A DNA stretch of 64,000 nt from Streptomyces sp. NBC_00442 (GCF_036014195.1 NZ_CP107918.1:5704001-5768000), one strand, 5' to 3'. Numbered from the stretch's first letter, positions 50,433-59,786 are shown. Notes: a model not told the origin generated them from the sequence alone. Numbers and translations are program-made.

Positions 50433-51536
50433 TCAGATCTCGCCGAGGGTGACCTCGGCGGTCTTCTTCGCGCCGTCGCGGGTGTACGTCACCTGGACCT
50501 TCTGGCCCGGCTTGTCCGCGGCCAGCGCCTCGGTGAGCGCGGTGATCGACGTGATGCCGGTCTGGCCGAGCTTCGTGATGATGTCGCCCGTCCTGAGACC
50601 CGCCTTGGCCGCGGCTCCGTTGGGCGGGGCCGCCACCACCGCGACGCCGGCCGGCTGGTAGCCGGCGTCGACCACGGTCCGGCCGGTGATGCCGAGCGCC
50701 GCCCGGCCCGAATCGGTGACCTTGCCGCTCTTGATGATCTGGTCGGCCACCGTCCTCACCATCGACACCGGGATCGCGAAGCCGATGCCGGGGGCCGCGC
50801 TGCCGCTCATGTCCGGGTCGGTCGCGGCGAGCGTCGGAATGCCGATGATCTCGTCGTCGAGGTTGACCAGGGCGCCGCCGCTGTTGCCGGGGTTGATCGC
50901 GGCCGATGTCTGCACCATGTTGGCGATGGTCGCGCCGGTACCGCCGCCGTCCCGGCCCTCGGACACGGTGCGGCCGGTCGCGGACACGATGCCCTGGGTG
51001 ACGCTGGAGGAGAGCCCGAGCGGCGACCCCATCGCCAGGACGATCTGGCCCATCTCCACCTTCGAGGAGTCCCCGAACGTGGCCGGCTTCAGCCCGCTGG
51101 GCACGGAATCCAGCTTGATCACCGCGAGGTCCTGCTCGGGATAGGCGGCGACCAGCCTGGCGGTGATCGCCGAACTGCTGCCGGACGCCGTCACCTTGAA
51201 CGTCCGCTCGTTGCCGACGACATGGGCGTTGGTGACGATGTGCCCCTGGCCGTCGTAGACGATGCCCGAGCCGAGGCTGTTGGAGGCATCGATCTGCACG
51301 ACCGAGGGCAGCACGTCCTTGATGACCCGCTGATAGTCGCTCTGCAGGCTGTCGGTCCCGCCGGAGCCGTTGCGCTGGGGCGCCGGCGAACTCGCCGACG
51401 CGCTGCGGGACGACGCCTTCGGGGCGGCCGCGGGGTCCGCGCCCGAACAGCCCCCGACGAGAGCGGCGGTGACGGCGGCGGCGGTCAGCGGCCGGGCCGC
51501 ACGGCGCACCCGGCCGGGGCGAAGAGATGCATCCAT
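50433..51536 (-). CDS. HtrA/DegP-like S1C serine protease lipoprotein with PDZ domain
   Basis: 367 residues. Signal peptide with lipobox (AAVTAALVGGCSGA, cysteine near residue 30), then a Ser/Ala-rich spacer. Trypsin-fold triad: His in IVTNAHVVGNE, Asp in YPEQDLAVIKLDS, Ser in INPGNSGGALVNL. A single PDZ domain closes the protein (PNGAAAKAGLRTGDIITKLG). Extracytoplasmic quality-control protease. Start ATG 51536; no clear ribosome binding site, and the in-frame extension to 51617 lies in repetitive DNA. It is downstream of the methyltransferase gene, same direction. Confidence 0.93.
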   Translation of the reverse strand: MDASLRPGRVRRAARPLTAAAVTAALVGGCSGADPAAAPKASSRSASASSPAPQRNGSGGTDSLQSDYQRVIKDVLPSVVQIDASNSLGSGIVYDGQGHIVTNAHVVGNERTFKVTASGSSSAITARLVAAYPEQDLAVIKLDSVPSGLKPATFGDSSKVEMGQIVLAMGSPLGLSSSVTQGIVSATGRTVSEGRDGGGTGATIANMVQTSAAINPGNSGGALVNLDDEIIGIPTLAATDPDMSGSAAPGIGFAIPVSMVRTVADQIIKSGKVTDSGRAALGITGRTVVDAGYQPAGVAVVAAPPNGAAAKAGLRTGDIITKLGQTGITSITALTEALAADKPGQKVQVTYTRDGAKKTAEVTLGEI

Positions 51537-51652
51537 GGCAGGAGTATCCCTTTGGTCCGATATGACGGCCTGCCGGTGGGCCCGATCAGGTACCGGGGAC
51601 CCCGGGCCGGGGCCCACCGGCGCGATACCCGCGCCCGTCCACCCGTCCCGGT

Positions 51653-51706
51653 CCCGTACCGCGTTCCAGCCCCGTACCGCGTTCCAGCCCCGTACCGCGT
51701 CTCAGT
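51653..51706. repeat. Three 18-bp tandem repeats starting at the methyltransferase stop codon
   Basis: cccgtaccgcgttccagc at 51653-51670 and 51671-51688, then cccgtaccgcgtctcagt at 51689-51706, followed by cccgtacgcc inside the gene. The repeat seems to have grown out of the last codons of the methyltransferase gene. Confidence 0.9.
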
Positions 51707-52499
51707 CCCGTACGCCGAAGAGGTGCAGCAGCGCCGCCACGTGGCGGTATGGGTCGGTGCGCCCGGCACGGTCCTCGGCGGTCAGCAGGCGCTCCAGCTC
51801 GTCGGGGGCCGGCAGGTCCACGTCGTTGGGCACGGTGTCGGTGAACACCCGCACCCCGTACCAGGTGTGCAGCGGCGCCGCGATCCCGTCGAGGGTGCGG
51901 GTCAGCGCGGCGAGCCGGTCGGCGCGGACCGGCAGACCGAGCCGGTTGGTGTACGCGTCGGTGTCGAAGGCCGCGAGGGCGCCCGCCCAGTCGCCGGCGA
52001 GGCCGGGCCGCACGGCCAGCGCGTCGGCGTTCCGCACGAGCAGCGAGAGCAGGCCGCCGGGGGCGAGCATCCGGGCGAGCCCGGCGAGCATCGCGTCGGG
52101 CTCCTCGACGTACATCAGGACGCCGTGGCACAGCACCACGTCGAAGGCGCCGGGCAGGAAGTGCACGCCGGTCTCGCGGCCGTCGCCCTCGATCAGACGC
52201 ACCCGCTCGCGGATGCCCTCGGGCTCGGTCGACAGCGCCTCGCGGGCCACCTGGAGCATCGCCGGGTCGGATTCGAGCCCGGTCACCGAGTGCCCGGCGC
52301 GGGCCAGGCGCAGGGCCTGGGTGCCCTGGCCCATGCCGACGTCCAGGACGCGAAGACGCCGGCCCACCGGGAAACGCCCGGCTATCTGCTCGTCGAGGTG
52401 ACGGGCCACGAGCTCTTGGCGGACCACGTTGCGCAGCCCGCCGAGACCCTTCAGCCAGGCGCCGGAGGCGCCGGTGAACCCGGACGGCTTCCCGCTCAG
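51702..52499 (-). CDS. SAM-dependent methyltransferase (class I)
   Basis: 265 residues from the start proposed here. Motif I is RLRVLDVGMGQGTQALRLAR, then GLESDPAMLQVA (acidic end of strand 2), FDVVLCHGVLMYVEEPDAML (motif for strand 4) and MLAPGGLLSLLVRNADAL. This is the ubiquinone/menaquinone-methyltransferase-like fold; substrate unknown. No ATG, GTG or TTG fits the N-terminus. CTG 52499 overlaps the TGA of the DUF3043 gene (CTGA) and has GGAGAG five bases upstream, so I take it as a coupled CTG start; GTG 52427 would remove a conserved-looking GFTGASGAWLKGLGGLRN. Confidence 0.83.
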   Translation of the reverse strand: MSGKPSGFTGASGAWLKGLGGLRNVVRQELVARHLDEQIAGRFPVGRRLRVLDVGMGQGTQALRLARAGHSVTGLESDPAMLQVAREALSTEPEGIRERVRLIEGDGRETGVHFLPGAFDVVLCHGVLMYVEEPDAMLAGLARMLAPGGLLSLLVRNADALAVRPGLAGDWAGALAAFDTDAYTNRLGLPVRADRLAALTRTLDGIAAPLHTWYGVRVFTDTVPNDVDLPAPDELERLLTAEDRAGRTDPYRHVAALLHLFGVRD

Positions 52500-53092
52500 G
52501 GCTTCTCTCCGCGCTTGACCTGCGGCTTGGGCAGCCGCAGCCGGCGCATCTGGAGCGTGCGCATCAGACCGTAGGCGACGGCGCCCTTCCTCGGCTCGTC
52601 CGGGAAGCGGGCGGCGAGCGCCTTCTTCAGCCGGAAGGCGAGGCCGAGCGAGTCGAGCACGATGAGCACGATCACCACGAGCCACAGCAGCAGCGAGAGG
52701 TTCTGCAGGCTGCCGATCCGGATCATCGAGAGCACCAGGATGATCACCGCGAGCGGCAGGAACATCTCGGCGACCGAGAACCGGGAGTCGACGAAGTCGC
52801 GGGCGAACTTGCGCACCGGGCCCTTGTCGCGGGCCGGCAGGTAGCGCTGGTCGCCATTGGCGAGCGCTTCGCGCTGCTTGGCCATGTCGACCCGGCGCGC
52901 CTCGCGCTGACGCTTGGAGGCCTCCTTGCGGTCGGTCGGCACGGTCGAGGCACGGCGGCGCTGAGTCTGGGCCTCACTCCGCTTGGGAGTGGGGCGCCCC
53001 TTGGGGGCCTCGGGGTCGCGGGGCGCTTTGGAGAGGTCCGCCGTCACCTTGTCGGTGGGGGCCTTCTCTGCGTTGGAACGGCTACGGAACAC
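52496..53092 (-). CDS. DUF3043-family membrane protein
   Basis: 198 residues. A long, highly charged cytoplasmic N-terminus (RRRASTVPTDRKEASKRQRE; RYLPARDKGPVRKFARDFVD) precedes two membrane segments (FLPLAVIILVLSMI; LSLLLWLVVIVLIVLDSLG) and a basic C-terminal tail ending KRGEKP. This is the actinobacterial DUF3043 plan; function unknown. GTG 53092, close to a TACCCT hexamer. The stop overlaps the CTG start of the methyltransferase gene, so the two are probably one operon. Confidence 0.87.
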   Translation of the reverse strand: MFRSRSNAEKAPTDKVTADLSKAPRDPEAPKGRPTPKRSEAQTQRRRASTVPTDRKEASKRQREARRVDMAKQREALANGDQRYLPARDKGPVRKFARDFVDSRFSVAEMFLPLAVIILVLSMIRIGSLQNLSLLLWLVVIVLIVLDSLGLAFRLKKALAARFPDEPRKGAVAYGLMRTLQMRRLRLPKPQVKRGEKP

Positions 53093-53356
53093 AATCCCCA
53101 AGGGTACGGGGTGCCCGGCATGGACCCCAGGCCGGTGGGGAACGATCCCACAACGCCTTGCGTCCCTGAAGGCGGGCGATGCACTGTTCCCCCGAGGTTC
53201 ACCTACTCCCTGCGCCGGATCAACGGCGGACGTAGTCGTCCTTGGGGATGAGCGCATCGGCGCCCGAACAGTGCGGTAATGGATGCAGGGCCCGTACTGT
53301 GGGTTCTGTTGCAGCAGCTGGAGCTGGAGTCCGTCAGAAGGGGGCGCGCGAAGCCC

Positions 53357-54151
53357 ATGAGCGGTGTCATGAAGCGTATGGGGATGATCTTCCGCGCGAA
53401 GGCGAACAAGGCCCTTGACCGGGCCGAGGACCCTCGCGAGACCCTCGATTACTCGTACCAGAAGCAGCTGGAGCTGCTCCAGAAGGTGCGCAGGGGAGTC
53501 GCCGACGTGGCGACCTCCCGCAAGCGTCTGGAGCTGCAGCTCAACCAGCTGCAGAGCCAGTCCTCCAAGCTGGAGGACCAGGGCCGCAAGGCCCTCTCGC
53601 TCGGCCGTGAGGATCTGGCCCGCGAGGCCCTGTCCCGCCGCGCCTCGTTGCAGCAGCAGGTCACCGACCTGGAGACGCAGCACCAGACGTTGCAGGGCGA
53701 GGAGGAGAAGCTCACCCTTGCGGCCCAGCGCCTCCAGGCCAAGGTCGACGCCTTCCGCACCAAGAAGGAAACGATCAAGGCGACCTACACGGCGGCCCAG
53801 GCGCAGACCCGGATCGCCGAGTCCTTCTCGGGCATCTCCGAGGAGATGAGCGACGTCGGCATGGCCATCCAGCGGGCCGAGGACAAGACCGCGCAGCTCC
53901 AGGCGCGGGCCGGCGCGATCGACGAGCTGCTCGCATCCGGTGCCCTCAACGACCAGTCGGGCCTGGCCAAGGACGACATCCAGACCGAGCTCGACCGCCT
54001 GTCCGGTGGTACGGATGTAGAGCTGGAACTGCAGCGGATGAAGGCCGAGCTGATGGGCGGCGGGTCCGCAGGGAAGCAGGCCATCGAGGGCGGCACCGCC
54101 GCTCCCGAGGACAAGGCCCCGCAGCAGAGCCCGCGCTTCGACAAGCAGTGA
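53357..54151 (+). CDS. pspA: PspA/IM30 phage-shock protein
   Basis: Membrane-associated ESCRT-III-like coiled-coil protein that protects the envelope under stress. 264 residues. The amphipathic N-terminal helix MGMIFRAKANKALDRAEDPR (after MSGVMKR) is typical, followed by long coiled coils (QKQLELLQKVRRGVADVATS; RASLQQQVTDLETQHQTLQG) and a Gly/Ala/Glu-rich tail that bacterial PspA lacks. ATG 53357 is used; ATG 53369 is possible. No strong ribosome binding site. Followed by pspAA and a two-component system in the same direction. Confidence 0.93.
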   Translation: MSGVMKRMGMIFRAKANKALDRAEDPRETLDYSYQKQLELLQKVRRGVADVATSRKRLELQLNQLQSQSSKLEDQGRKALSLGREDLAREALSRRASLQQQVTDLETQHQTLQGEEEKLTLAAQRLQAKVDAFRTKKETIKATYTAAQAQTRIAESFSGISEEMSDVGMAIQRAEDKTAQLQARAGAIDELLASGALNDQSGLAKDDIQTELDRLSGGTDVELELQRMKAELMGGGSAGKQAIEGGTAAPEDKAPQQSPRFDKQ

Positions 54152-54170
54152 CGAACGGCAGGAGACGTTC

Positions 54171-54449
54171 ATGATCGTCCGGATCATGGGGGAGGGGCAG
54201 GTGAAGCTGGCCGACGGCCACTTCACCGAGCTCAACAAGCTCGACGACGAGCTTCTCGCCCGGATGGAGGAGGGTGACGAGGACGGCTTCCGCCACACCC
54301 TCGTCGCCCTGCTCGACGCGGTGCGCCGGCTGGGGGAGCCCCTTGCCGACGACTCCCTGGAACCTTCCGAGCTGATCCTTCCGAGCCCGGACGCGAGCCT
54401 GGACGAGGTCAGGGAGATGCTCAGCGACGACGGCCTGATCCCGGGCTGA
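54171..54449 (+). CDS. pspAA: PspA-associated protein PspAA
   Basis: 92 residues, MIVRIMGEGQVKLADGHFTE, then LNKLDDELLARMEEGDEDGF and SLDEVREMLSDDGLIPG. This matches the actinobacterial PspAA domain, found next to PspA and thought to modulate it. Acidic, no membrane segment. AGGAG six bases before ATG 54171, 19 bases after the pspA stop: cotranscribed. Confidence 0.92.
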   Translation: MIVRIMGEGQVKLADGHFTELNKLDDELLARMEEGDEDGFRHTLVALLDAVRRLGEPLADDSLEPSELILPSPDASLDEVREMLSDDGLIPG

Positions 54450-54525
54450 CCCGACAGCCCCCGCCCCGGGCCCGCCACCGGCCCGGGGGCTCGCGGTCCC
54501 GTGGGCCCCGGCACCCTTACGGTAG

Positions 54526-55752
54526 GTGACCGTGACCCCCATCGACCGGGCCCGCCCCTGGCTCAGGGCGCATCCGCTGGTCCCCGATGCCGCCCTCGCC
54601 CTCGGCGTACTGATCTGCATGGTCCTCGGCTCCTTCGCCGACCCGCACGGGCCCAACGGGCCGACCTTCGGCACCCGTACGCCCGGTCTGCGTTCGCTCG
54701 TCCTGATGACGCTGGCCGCCGCCGTCCTCGTACTGCGGCGGCGCCGGCCCATGGTCACGCTCGCCTGCACCAGCGCCCTCGCCATGGTGGAGCTCTCGCT
54801 GGGGGACCCGCCCTCGCCGGTCGCGATGAGCGCGGTCGTCGCGCTCTACACGGTCGCCGCCCACACCGACCGGCCCACCACCTACCGCGTCGGCGTGCTC
54901 ACCATCGTCGTGCTCACCGGCACGGCCATGCTGCTCGGCACCCCGCCCTGGTACTCCCAGGAACACCTCGGGATCTTCGCCTGGACCGGCATGGCCGCGG
55001 CCGCGGGGGACGCCGTGCGCAGCCGGCGCGCCTTCGTCGACGCGATCCGCGAGCGGGCCGAACGGGCCGAGCACGGACGCGAGGAGGAGGCCAGGCGCCG
55101 GGTGGCCGAGGAACGGCTGCGGATCGCCCGCGAGCTCCACGACGTGGTCGCCCACCACATCGCCCTGGTCAACGTCCAGGCGGGCGTCGCGGCCCACGTC
55201 ATGGACAAGCGGCCCGACCAGGCCAAGGAGGCCCTCGCCCACGTACGGGAGGCCAGCCGCTCCGCGTTGAACGAACTCCGTTCCACCGTCGGCCTGTTGC
55301 GCCAGTCCGGCGACCCCGCAGCCCCCACCGAGCCCGCCCCCGGCCTCGGCCTCCTCGACGATCTGCTCGCCGGTTTCCGGCGGGCGGGGCTTCCCGTGGA
55401 GCTCGCCCGCACCGACGACGCCCCGCTGCCCGCCTCCGTCGACCTCGCCGCCTACCGGGTCATCCAGGAGGCGCTCACCAACGTCCACAAGCACGCGGGC
55501 CCCGGCGCCAAGGCCGAGGTGAGCGTCGTACGGGTCGGGCCGAACACCGAGATCACCGTCATCGACAACGGCACCGGCACCGGCGCGGCGGGAGACGGCG
55601 GCGGCCACGGGCTGCTCGGCATGCGCGAGCGGGTCACGGCGCTCGGCGGCAGCTGCACGGCGGGACCCCGCTACGGCGGCGGCTTCCGCGTGCAGGCGAT
55701 ACTGCCGGTCAAGGCCGCGGAGACCGGGGCCACGGGGGAAGGCACGTCATGA
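54526..55752 (+). CDS. NarL-type sensor histidine kinase
   Basis: 408 residues. About four to five membrane segments in the first 155 residues without an extracellular domain of size, then a HisKA_3 dimerisation helix with the phospho-accepting histidine in RIARELHDVVAHHIALVNVQ, and an HATPase domain (VIQEALTNVHKHAGPGAKAE; GGGHGLLGMRERVTALGG). Phosphorylates the response regulator encoded next, whose ATG overlaps its stop (ATGA). Start GTG 54526; GTG 54532 lies closer to the TACGGT -10 geometry. Its location after pspA-pspAA suggests an envelope-stress link. Confidence 0.9.
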   Translation: MTVTPIDRARPWLRAHPLVPDAALALGVLICMVLGSFADPHGPNGPTFGTRTPGLRSLVLMTLAAAVLVLRRRRPMVTLACTSALAMVELSLGDPPSPVAMSAVVALYTVAAHTDRPTTYRVGVLTIVVLTGTAMLLGTPPWYSQEHLGIFAWTGMAAAAGDAVRSRRAFVDAIRERAERAEHGREEEARRRVAEERLRIARELHDVVAHHIALVNVQAGVAAHVMDKRPDQAKEALAHVREASRSALNELRSTVGLLRQSGDPAAPTEPAPGLGLLDDLLAGFRRAGLPVELARTDDAPLPASVDLAAYRVIQEALTNVHKHAGPGAKAEVSVVRVGPNTEITVIDNGTGTGAAGDGGGHGLLGMRERVTALGGSCTAGPRYGGGFRVQAILPVKAAETGATGEGTS

Positions 55753-56438
55753 CCATCAGGGTGGTACTCGCCGACGACCAGGCGCTGCTGCGCTCGGCCT
55801 TCCGCGTCCTGGTCGACTCCGAGCCCGACATGGAGGTCGTGGGCGAGGCGGCCGACGGGGCCGCGGTCGTCGACGTGGTCCGCGAGACCCTGCCGGACGT
55901 CGTCCTGATGGACATCCGGATGCCCGGCACCGACGGCCTCGCCGCCACCCGGGCCATCACCGCCGACCCAGCCCTGTGCACGGTCCACGTCGTGATGCTC
56001 ACGACCTTCGAGGTCGACGAGTACGTGGTGCAGTCGCTGCGGGCCGGAGCCTCCGGCTTCCTCGGCAAGGGCGCCGAGCCCGAGGAGCTGCTCGGCGCGA
56101 TCCGTGTCGCCGCGGCCGGCGAGGCGCTGCTGTCCCCGGCCGCGACCAAGGGACTGATCACCACCTTCCTCGCGCAGGGCGGCAGTTGGGAGGCCGGCGA
56201 GGAGGACCTGCGCCGGCACGGTGAGCGGCTCGCCGCCCTCACGGTCCGCGAACGCGAGGTGCTGGTCCAGGTCGCGGGCGGCCACTCCAACGACGAGATC
56301 GCCGAGCGCCTCTCCGTCAGCCCGCTCACCGTGAAGACCCATGTGAACCGCGCGATGGCCAAATTGGGCGCACGCGACCGTGCCCAATTGGTGGTCATCG
56401 CGTACGAATCCGGCCTTGTCCGCCCACGGGTGGACTGA
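55749..56438 (+). CDS. NarL/LuxR-type response regulator
   Basis: 229 residues. Receiver domain with RVVLADDQALLRSAFRVLVD, phospho-acceptor aspartate in DVVLMDIRMPGTDGL (near residue 54) and VMLTTFEVDEYVVQSLRAGA; C-terminal GerE/LuxR HTH (LTVREREVLVQVAGGHSNDE, IAERLSVSPLTVKTHVNRAM). ATG 55749 overlaps the kinase stop. Targets unknown; the RND transporter gene 200 bases downstream, or pspA upstream, are natural candidates. Confidence 0.92.
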   Translation: MTIRVVLADDQALLRSAFRVLVDSEPDMEVVGEAADGAAVVDVVRETLPDVVLMDIRMPGTDGLAATRAITADPALCTVHVVMLTTFEVDEYVVQSLRAGASGFLGKGAEPEELLGAIRVAAAGEALLSPAATKGLITTFLAQGGSWEAGEEDLRRHGERLAALTVREREVLVQVAGGHSNDEIAERLSVSPLTVKTHVNRAMAKLGARDRAQLVVIAYESGLVRPRVD

Positions 56439-56645
56439 AGGGTGGAGCGCGGCGTACTGCGACTGCGGTATGCGCGGGATAAGGAAAGAGACCTGGGAGC
56501 GAGGCATCCGACCCGCCCCATGACAGAGGGTTATAGGCGGGGGCCGGGTCTTCCCGGGTGATGCGCCGCGTGATCACGGGCCGGTCCTGTCTGCTCCTTC
56601 CGACTCGTACCGCTGCTCGCACGCCACAGAAGAGAGACCCCACCC

Positions 56646-59600
56646 ATGTCCTGGCTGTCCAGATTCAGCCTCGCACAACGGGCCCTGATAGGCCTGATGT
56701 CGATCGTCGCGATCGTCTTCGGGGCGATCGCCATTCCGCAGCTCAAGCAGCAACTGCTGCCCACCATCGAACTGCCGATGGTGTCGGTGCTCGCCCCCTA
56801 CCAGGGTGCCTCGCCCGATGTGGTCGAGAAGCAGGTCGTCGAGCCGCTCGAAAAGAACATCAAGGCCGTCAGCGGAGTCAAGGGCATCACGTCCACGGCG
56901 TCCGAGGGCAACGCCGTGATCATGGCGACCTTCGAGTACGGCACGGGTACGAAGCAGCTCGTCGCCGACATCCAGCAGGCCGTCAACCGGTCCCGCACCC
57001 AGATCCCCGCCGAGGTCGACCCGCAGGTCGTCGCCGGCTCCACCGACGACATGCCGACCGTGGTGCTCGCGGTGACCTCCGACAAGGACCAGCAGGCGCT
57101 CGCCGACCAGCTGGACCGCACGGTCGTCCCGGCTCTGGAGGACATCAAGGGCGTCGGCCGCGTCAGCGTCGACGGCGTCCAGGACCTCCAGGTGAACGTC
57201 ACGCCCGACGCGAAGAAGCTGGCCCAGGCCGGCCTCACCACCATGACGCTCGGCGACGCCCTGAAGGCGGGCGGCGCGACGATACCCGGCGGCTCGTTCT
57301 CCGAGGACGGCAAGAGCCGCACCGTCCAGGTCGGCGCCCCCTATACCTCCCTGAAGCAGATCGAGGACCTGCGGATCAAGCCGCAGCAGGGCTCACCGGT
57401 CCGCCTCGGTGACATCGCCACCGTCAAGCAGGAGCCCTCGCAGCGGGTGTCCATCACCCGCACCAACGGCAAGCCCAGCCTCGCCGTGATGGCCACCATG
57501 GACCACGACGGCAGTGCCGTCGCGATCTCCCAGGCCGTCAAGGACAAGCTGCCCGACCTGAAGAAGGACCTCGGCGCGGGCGCGGACCTCACCGTCGTCT
57601 CCGACCAGGGCCCGCAGGTCTCCAAGGCCATCTCCGGCCTGACCACCGAGGGCGCGCTCGGCCTGCTCTTCGCCGTGATCGTGATCCTGCTCTTCCTCGC
57701 GTCGATCCGCTCCACGCTGGTGACCGCGGTCTCCATCCCGATGTCCGTGGTCCTCGCGCTGATCGTGCTGTGGACGCAGGACCTCTCGCTCAACATGCTG
57801 ACCCTGGGCGCGCTGACGATCGCGATCGGCCGTGTCGTCGACGACTCGATCGTGGTCCTGGAGAACATCAAGCGCCACCTCGGCTACGGCGAGGAGCGCC
57901 ACTCGGCGATCCTGACGGCCGTCAAGGAGGTCGCCGGCGCGGTGACCGCCTCGACGCTCACCACCGTCGCGGTCTTCCTCCCGATCGCCTTCGTGGGCGG
58001 CATGGTCGGCGAGCTCTTCGGCTCGTTCAGCCTCACCGTCACCGCGGCCCTGCTCGCCTCGCTGCTCGTCTCGCTGACCGTCGTGCCGGTCCTGTCGTTC
58101 TGGTTCCTGCGCGCGCCGAAGGCGATCGCGGGCATCGACCCGGACGAGGCGCGCCGCAAGGCGGAGGAGAAGGAGAACAAGTCCCGCCTCCAGCGCATCT
58201 ACGTTCCCGTCCTGCGCTTCGCGACCCGGCGCCGCATCACCAGCGTGGTCCTCGCGGTGGTCATCCTGGTCGGCACGTTCGGCATGGCCGGTCTCCTGAA
58301 GACCAACTTCTTCGACCAGGGCGAGCAGGACACCCTCTCGATCAAGCAGGAACTGCCCGCGGGCACCAGCCTGGACGCGGCGGACGCCGCGTCGAAGAAG
58401 GTCGAGCAGATCCTGTCCGCCGACCCGGCGGTCAAGAGCTACCAGGTCACCGTCGGCTCCTCCGGCTTCATGGCGGCCTTCGGCGGCGGAACCGGTGCCA
58501 ACCAGGCCTCGTACACGGTGACCCTGAAGAGCGCGGACGACTACGACACGGCCCACGACCGCCTGGAAGCGGCCCTCAAGAACCAGCCGGGCAACCCCGC
58601 GGTCTCGACCGGGGGCGGCTTCGGCAGCCAGGACCTGAGCGTGGTCGTCAAGGCCGCCGACGGCGATGTCCTGAAGAAGGCCGCGGAGCAGGTGCGCCAG
58701 GCCGTCGCGGGCCTCAAGGACGTCAGCGACGTGCAGAGCGACCTGGCGCAGAGCGTGCCCCGGGTCTCGGTGCAGCCCAACGACAAGGCGGCCGACGCCG
58801 GCTTCAACCAGACCACCCTCGGCATGGCCGTCGCCCAGCAGGTGCGCGGCACCCAGGTCACCAAGGCGATCATGGGCGACTCCGAGCGGGACGTGTACAT
58901 CACCTCGCCCAGCCCGGCCACGACCGTGGACCAGCTCAAGAACCTGTCGCTCGGCCCGGTCAAGCTCGGTGACATCGCCGACGTGAAGCTCGTGCCGGGA
59001 CCGGTCTCGATGACCAGGATCGACGGCGCCCGCTCGGCGACCATCACCGCCAAGCCCGTCGGCGACAACACCGGCAAGGTCAGCACCGACCTCCAGGCCA
59101 AGATCAAGGACCTGAAGCTGCCGTCCGGTGCCACCGCCTCCATCGGCGGCGTCTCCTCGGACCAGTCGGACGCGTTCAAGAACCTGGGCCTTGCGATGCT
59201 CGCGGCGATCGCGATCGTCTTCATGCTCCTGGTCGCCACGTTCAAGTCCCTGATCCAGCCGCTGATCCTGCTCGTCGCGATCCCGTTCGCGGCCACCGGC
59301 GCGATCGGCCTGCTGATCATCACCGGCACCCCGATGGGCGTCCCCGCGATGATCGGCATGCTGATGCTGATCGGCATCGTGGTCACCAACGCGATCGTCC
59401 TGATCGACCTGATCAACCAGTACCGCAAGCAGGGGCTCGGCGTGGTCGAGGCGGTCGTCGAGGGTGGCCGCCACCGTCTGCGCCCGATCCTGATGACGGC
59501 CCTGGCCACGATCTTCGCGCTGCTCCCGATGGCGCTCGGTGTGACGGGCGAGGGCGGATTCATCGCCCAGCCGCTCGCCGTCGTCGTGATCGGCGGTCTG

Positions 59601-59765
59601 GTGACGTCGACGCTGCTGACCCTCCTCCTGGTCCCGACCCTCTACGCGATGGTCGAGCTCCGTAAGGAGCGCAGGGCCACGAAGAAGGCGGCCAAGCGCG
59701 CCAGGAAGGCAGGCGAGCCCGTGCCGTCGGACGGCTCCGAGGACCGGGAGCCGGCCAACGCCTGA
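56646..59765 (+). CDS. RND-family efflux transporter (AcrB/HAE1-like)
   Basis: 1039 residues, full length. Twelve membrane segments in the RND pattern (SMIAIVFGAIAIPQLKQQLL region, LLFAVIVILLFLASIRSTLV). Two large extracytoplasmic loops follow segments 1 and 7. The proton-relay aspartates lie in GRVVDDSIVVLENIKRHLGY, and segment 10-11 contains LIGIVVTNAIVLIDLINQYR. Unlike Gram-negative relatives there is no adjacent membrane-fusion protein gene. Substrate unknown. ATG 56646 (MSWLSRFSLAQRALIGLM) is preceded by an A/G-rich GAAGAGAGA about 10 bases off. Ends at a very strong terminator. Confidence 0.93.
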   Translation: MSWLSRFSLAQRALIGLMSIVAIVFGAIAIPQLKQQLLPTIELPMVSVLAPYQGASPDVVEKQVVEPLEKNIKAVSGVKGITSTASEGNAVIMATFEYGTGTKQLVADIQQAVNRSRTQIPAEVDPQVVAGSTDDMPTVVLAVTSDKDQQALADQLDRTVVPALEDIKGVGRVSVDGVQDLQVNVTPDAKKLAQAGLTTMTLGDALKAGGATIPGGSFSEDGKSRTVQVGAPYTSLKQIEDLRIKPQQGSPVRLGDIATVKQEPSQRVSITRTNGKPSLAVMATMDHDGSAVAISQAVKDKLPDLKKDLGAGADLTVVSDQGPQVSKAISGLTTEGALGLLFAVIVILLFLASIRSTLVTAVSIPMSVVLALIVLWTQDLSLNMLTLGALTIAIGRVVDDSIVVLENIKRHLGYGEERHSAILTAVKEVAGAVTASTLTTVAVFLPIAFVGGMVGELFGSFSLTVTAALLASLLVSLTVVPVLSFWFLRAPKAIAGIDPDEARRKAEEKENKSRLQRIYVPVLRFATRRRITSVVLAVVILVGTFGMAGLLKTNFFDQGEQDTLSIKQELPAGTSLDAADAASKKVEQILSADPAVKSYQVTVGSSGFMAAFGGGTGANQASYTVTLKSADDYDTAHDRLEAALKNQPGNPAVSTGGGFGSQDLSVVVKAADGDVLKKAAEQVRQAVAGLKDVSDVQSDLAQSVPRVSVQPNDKAADAGFNQTTLGMAVAQQVRGTQVTKAIMGDSERDVYITSPSPATTVDQLKNLSLGPVKLGDIADVKLVPGPVSMTRIDGARSATITAKPVGDNTGKVSTDLQAKIKDLKLPSGATASIGGVSSDQSDAFKNLGLAMLAAIAIVFMLLVATFKSLIQPLILLVAIPFAATGAIGLLIITGTPMGVPAMIGMLMLIGIVVTNAIVLIDLINQYRKQGLGVVEAVVEGGRHRLRPILMTALATIFALLPMALGVTGEGGFIAQPLAVVVIGGLVTSTLLTLLLVPTLYAMVELRKERRATKKAAKRARKAGEPVPSDGSEDREPANA

Positions 59766-59786
59766 CCCCTGACACGGGGAACGACT

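Noticed and set aside
51586..52131. Arg/Gly-rich frame spanning the 18-bp repeat (LERGTG repeats)
   Set aside because: Out of frame with the methyltransferase gene, no ribosome binding site, and composition of a shadow frame.
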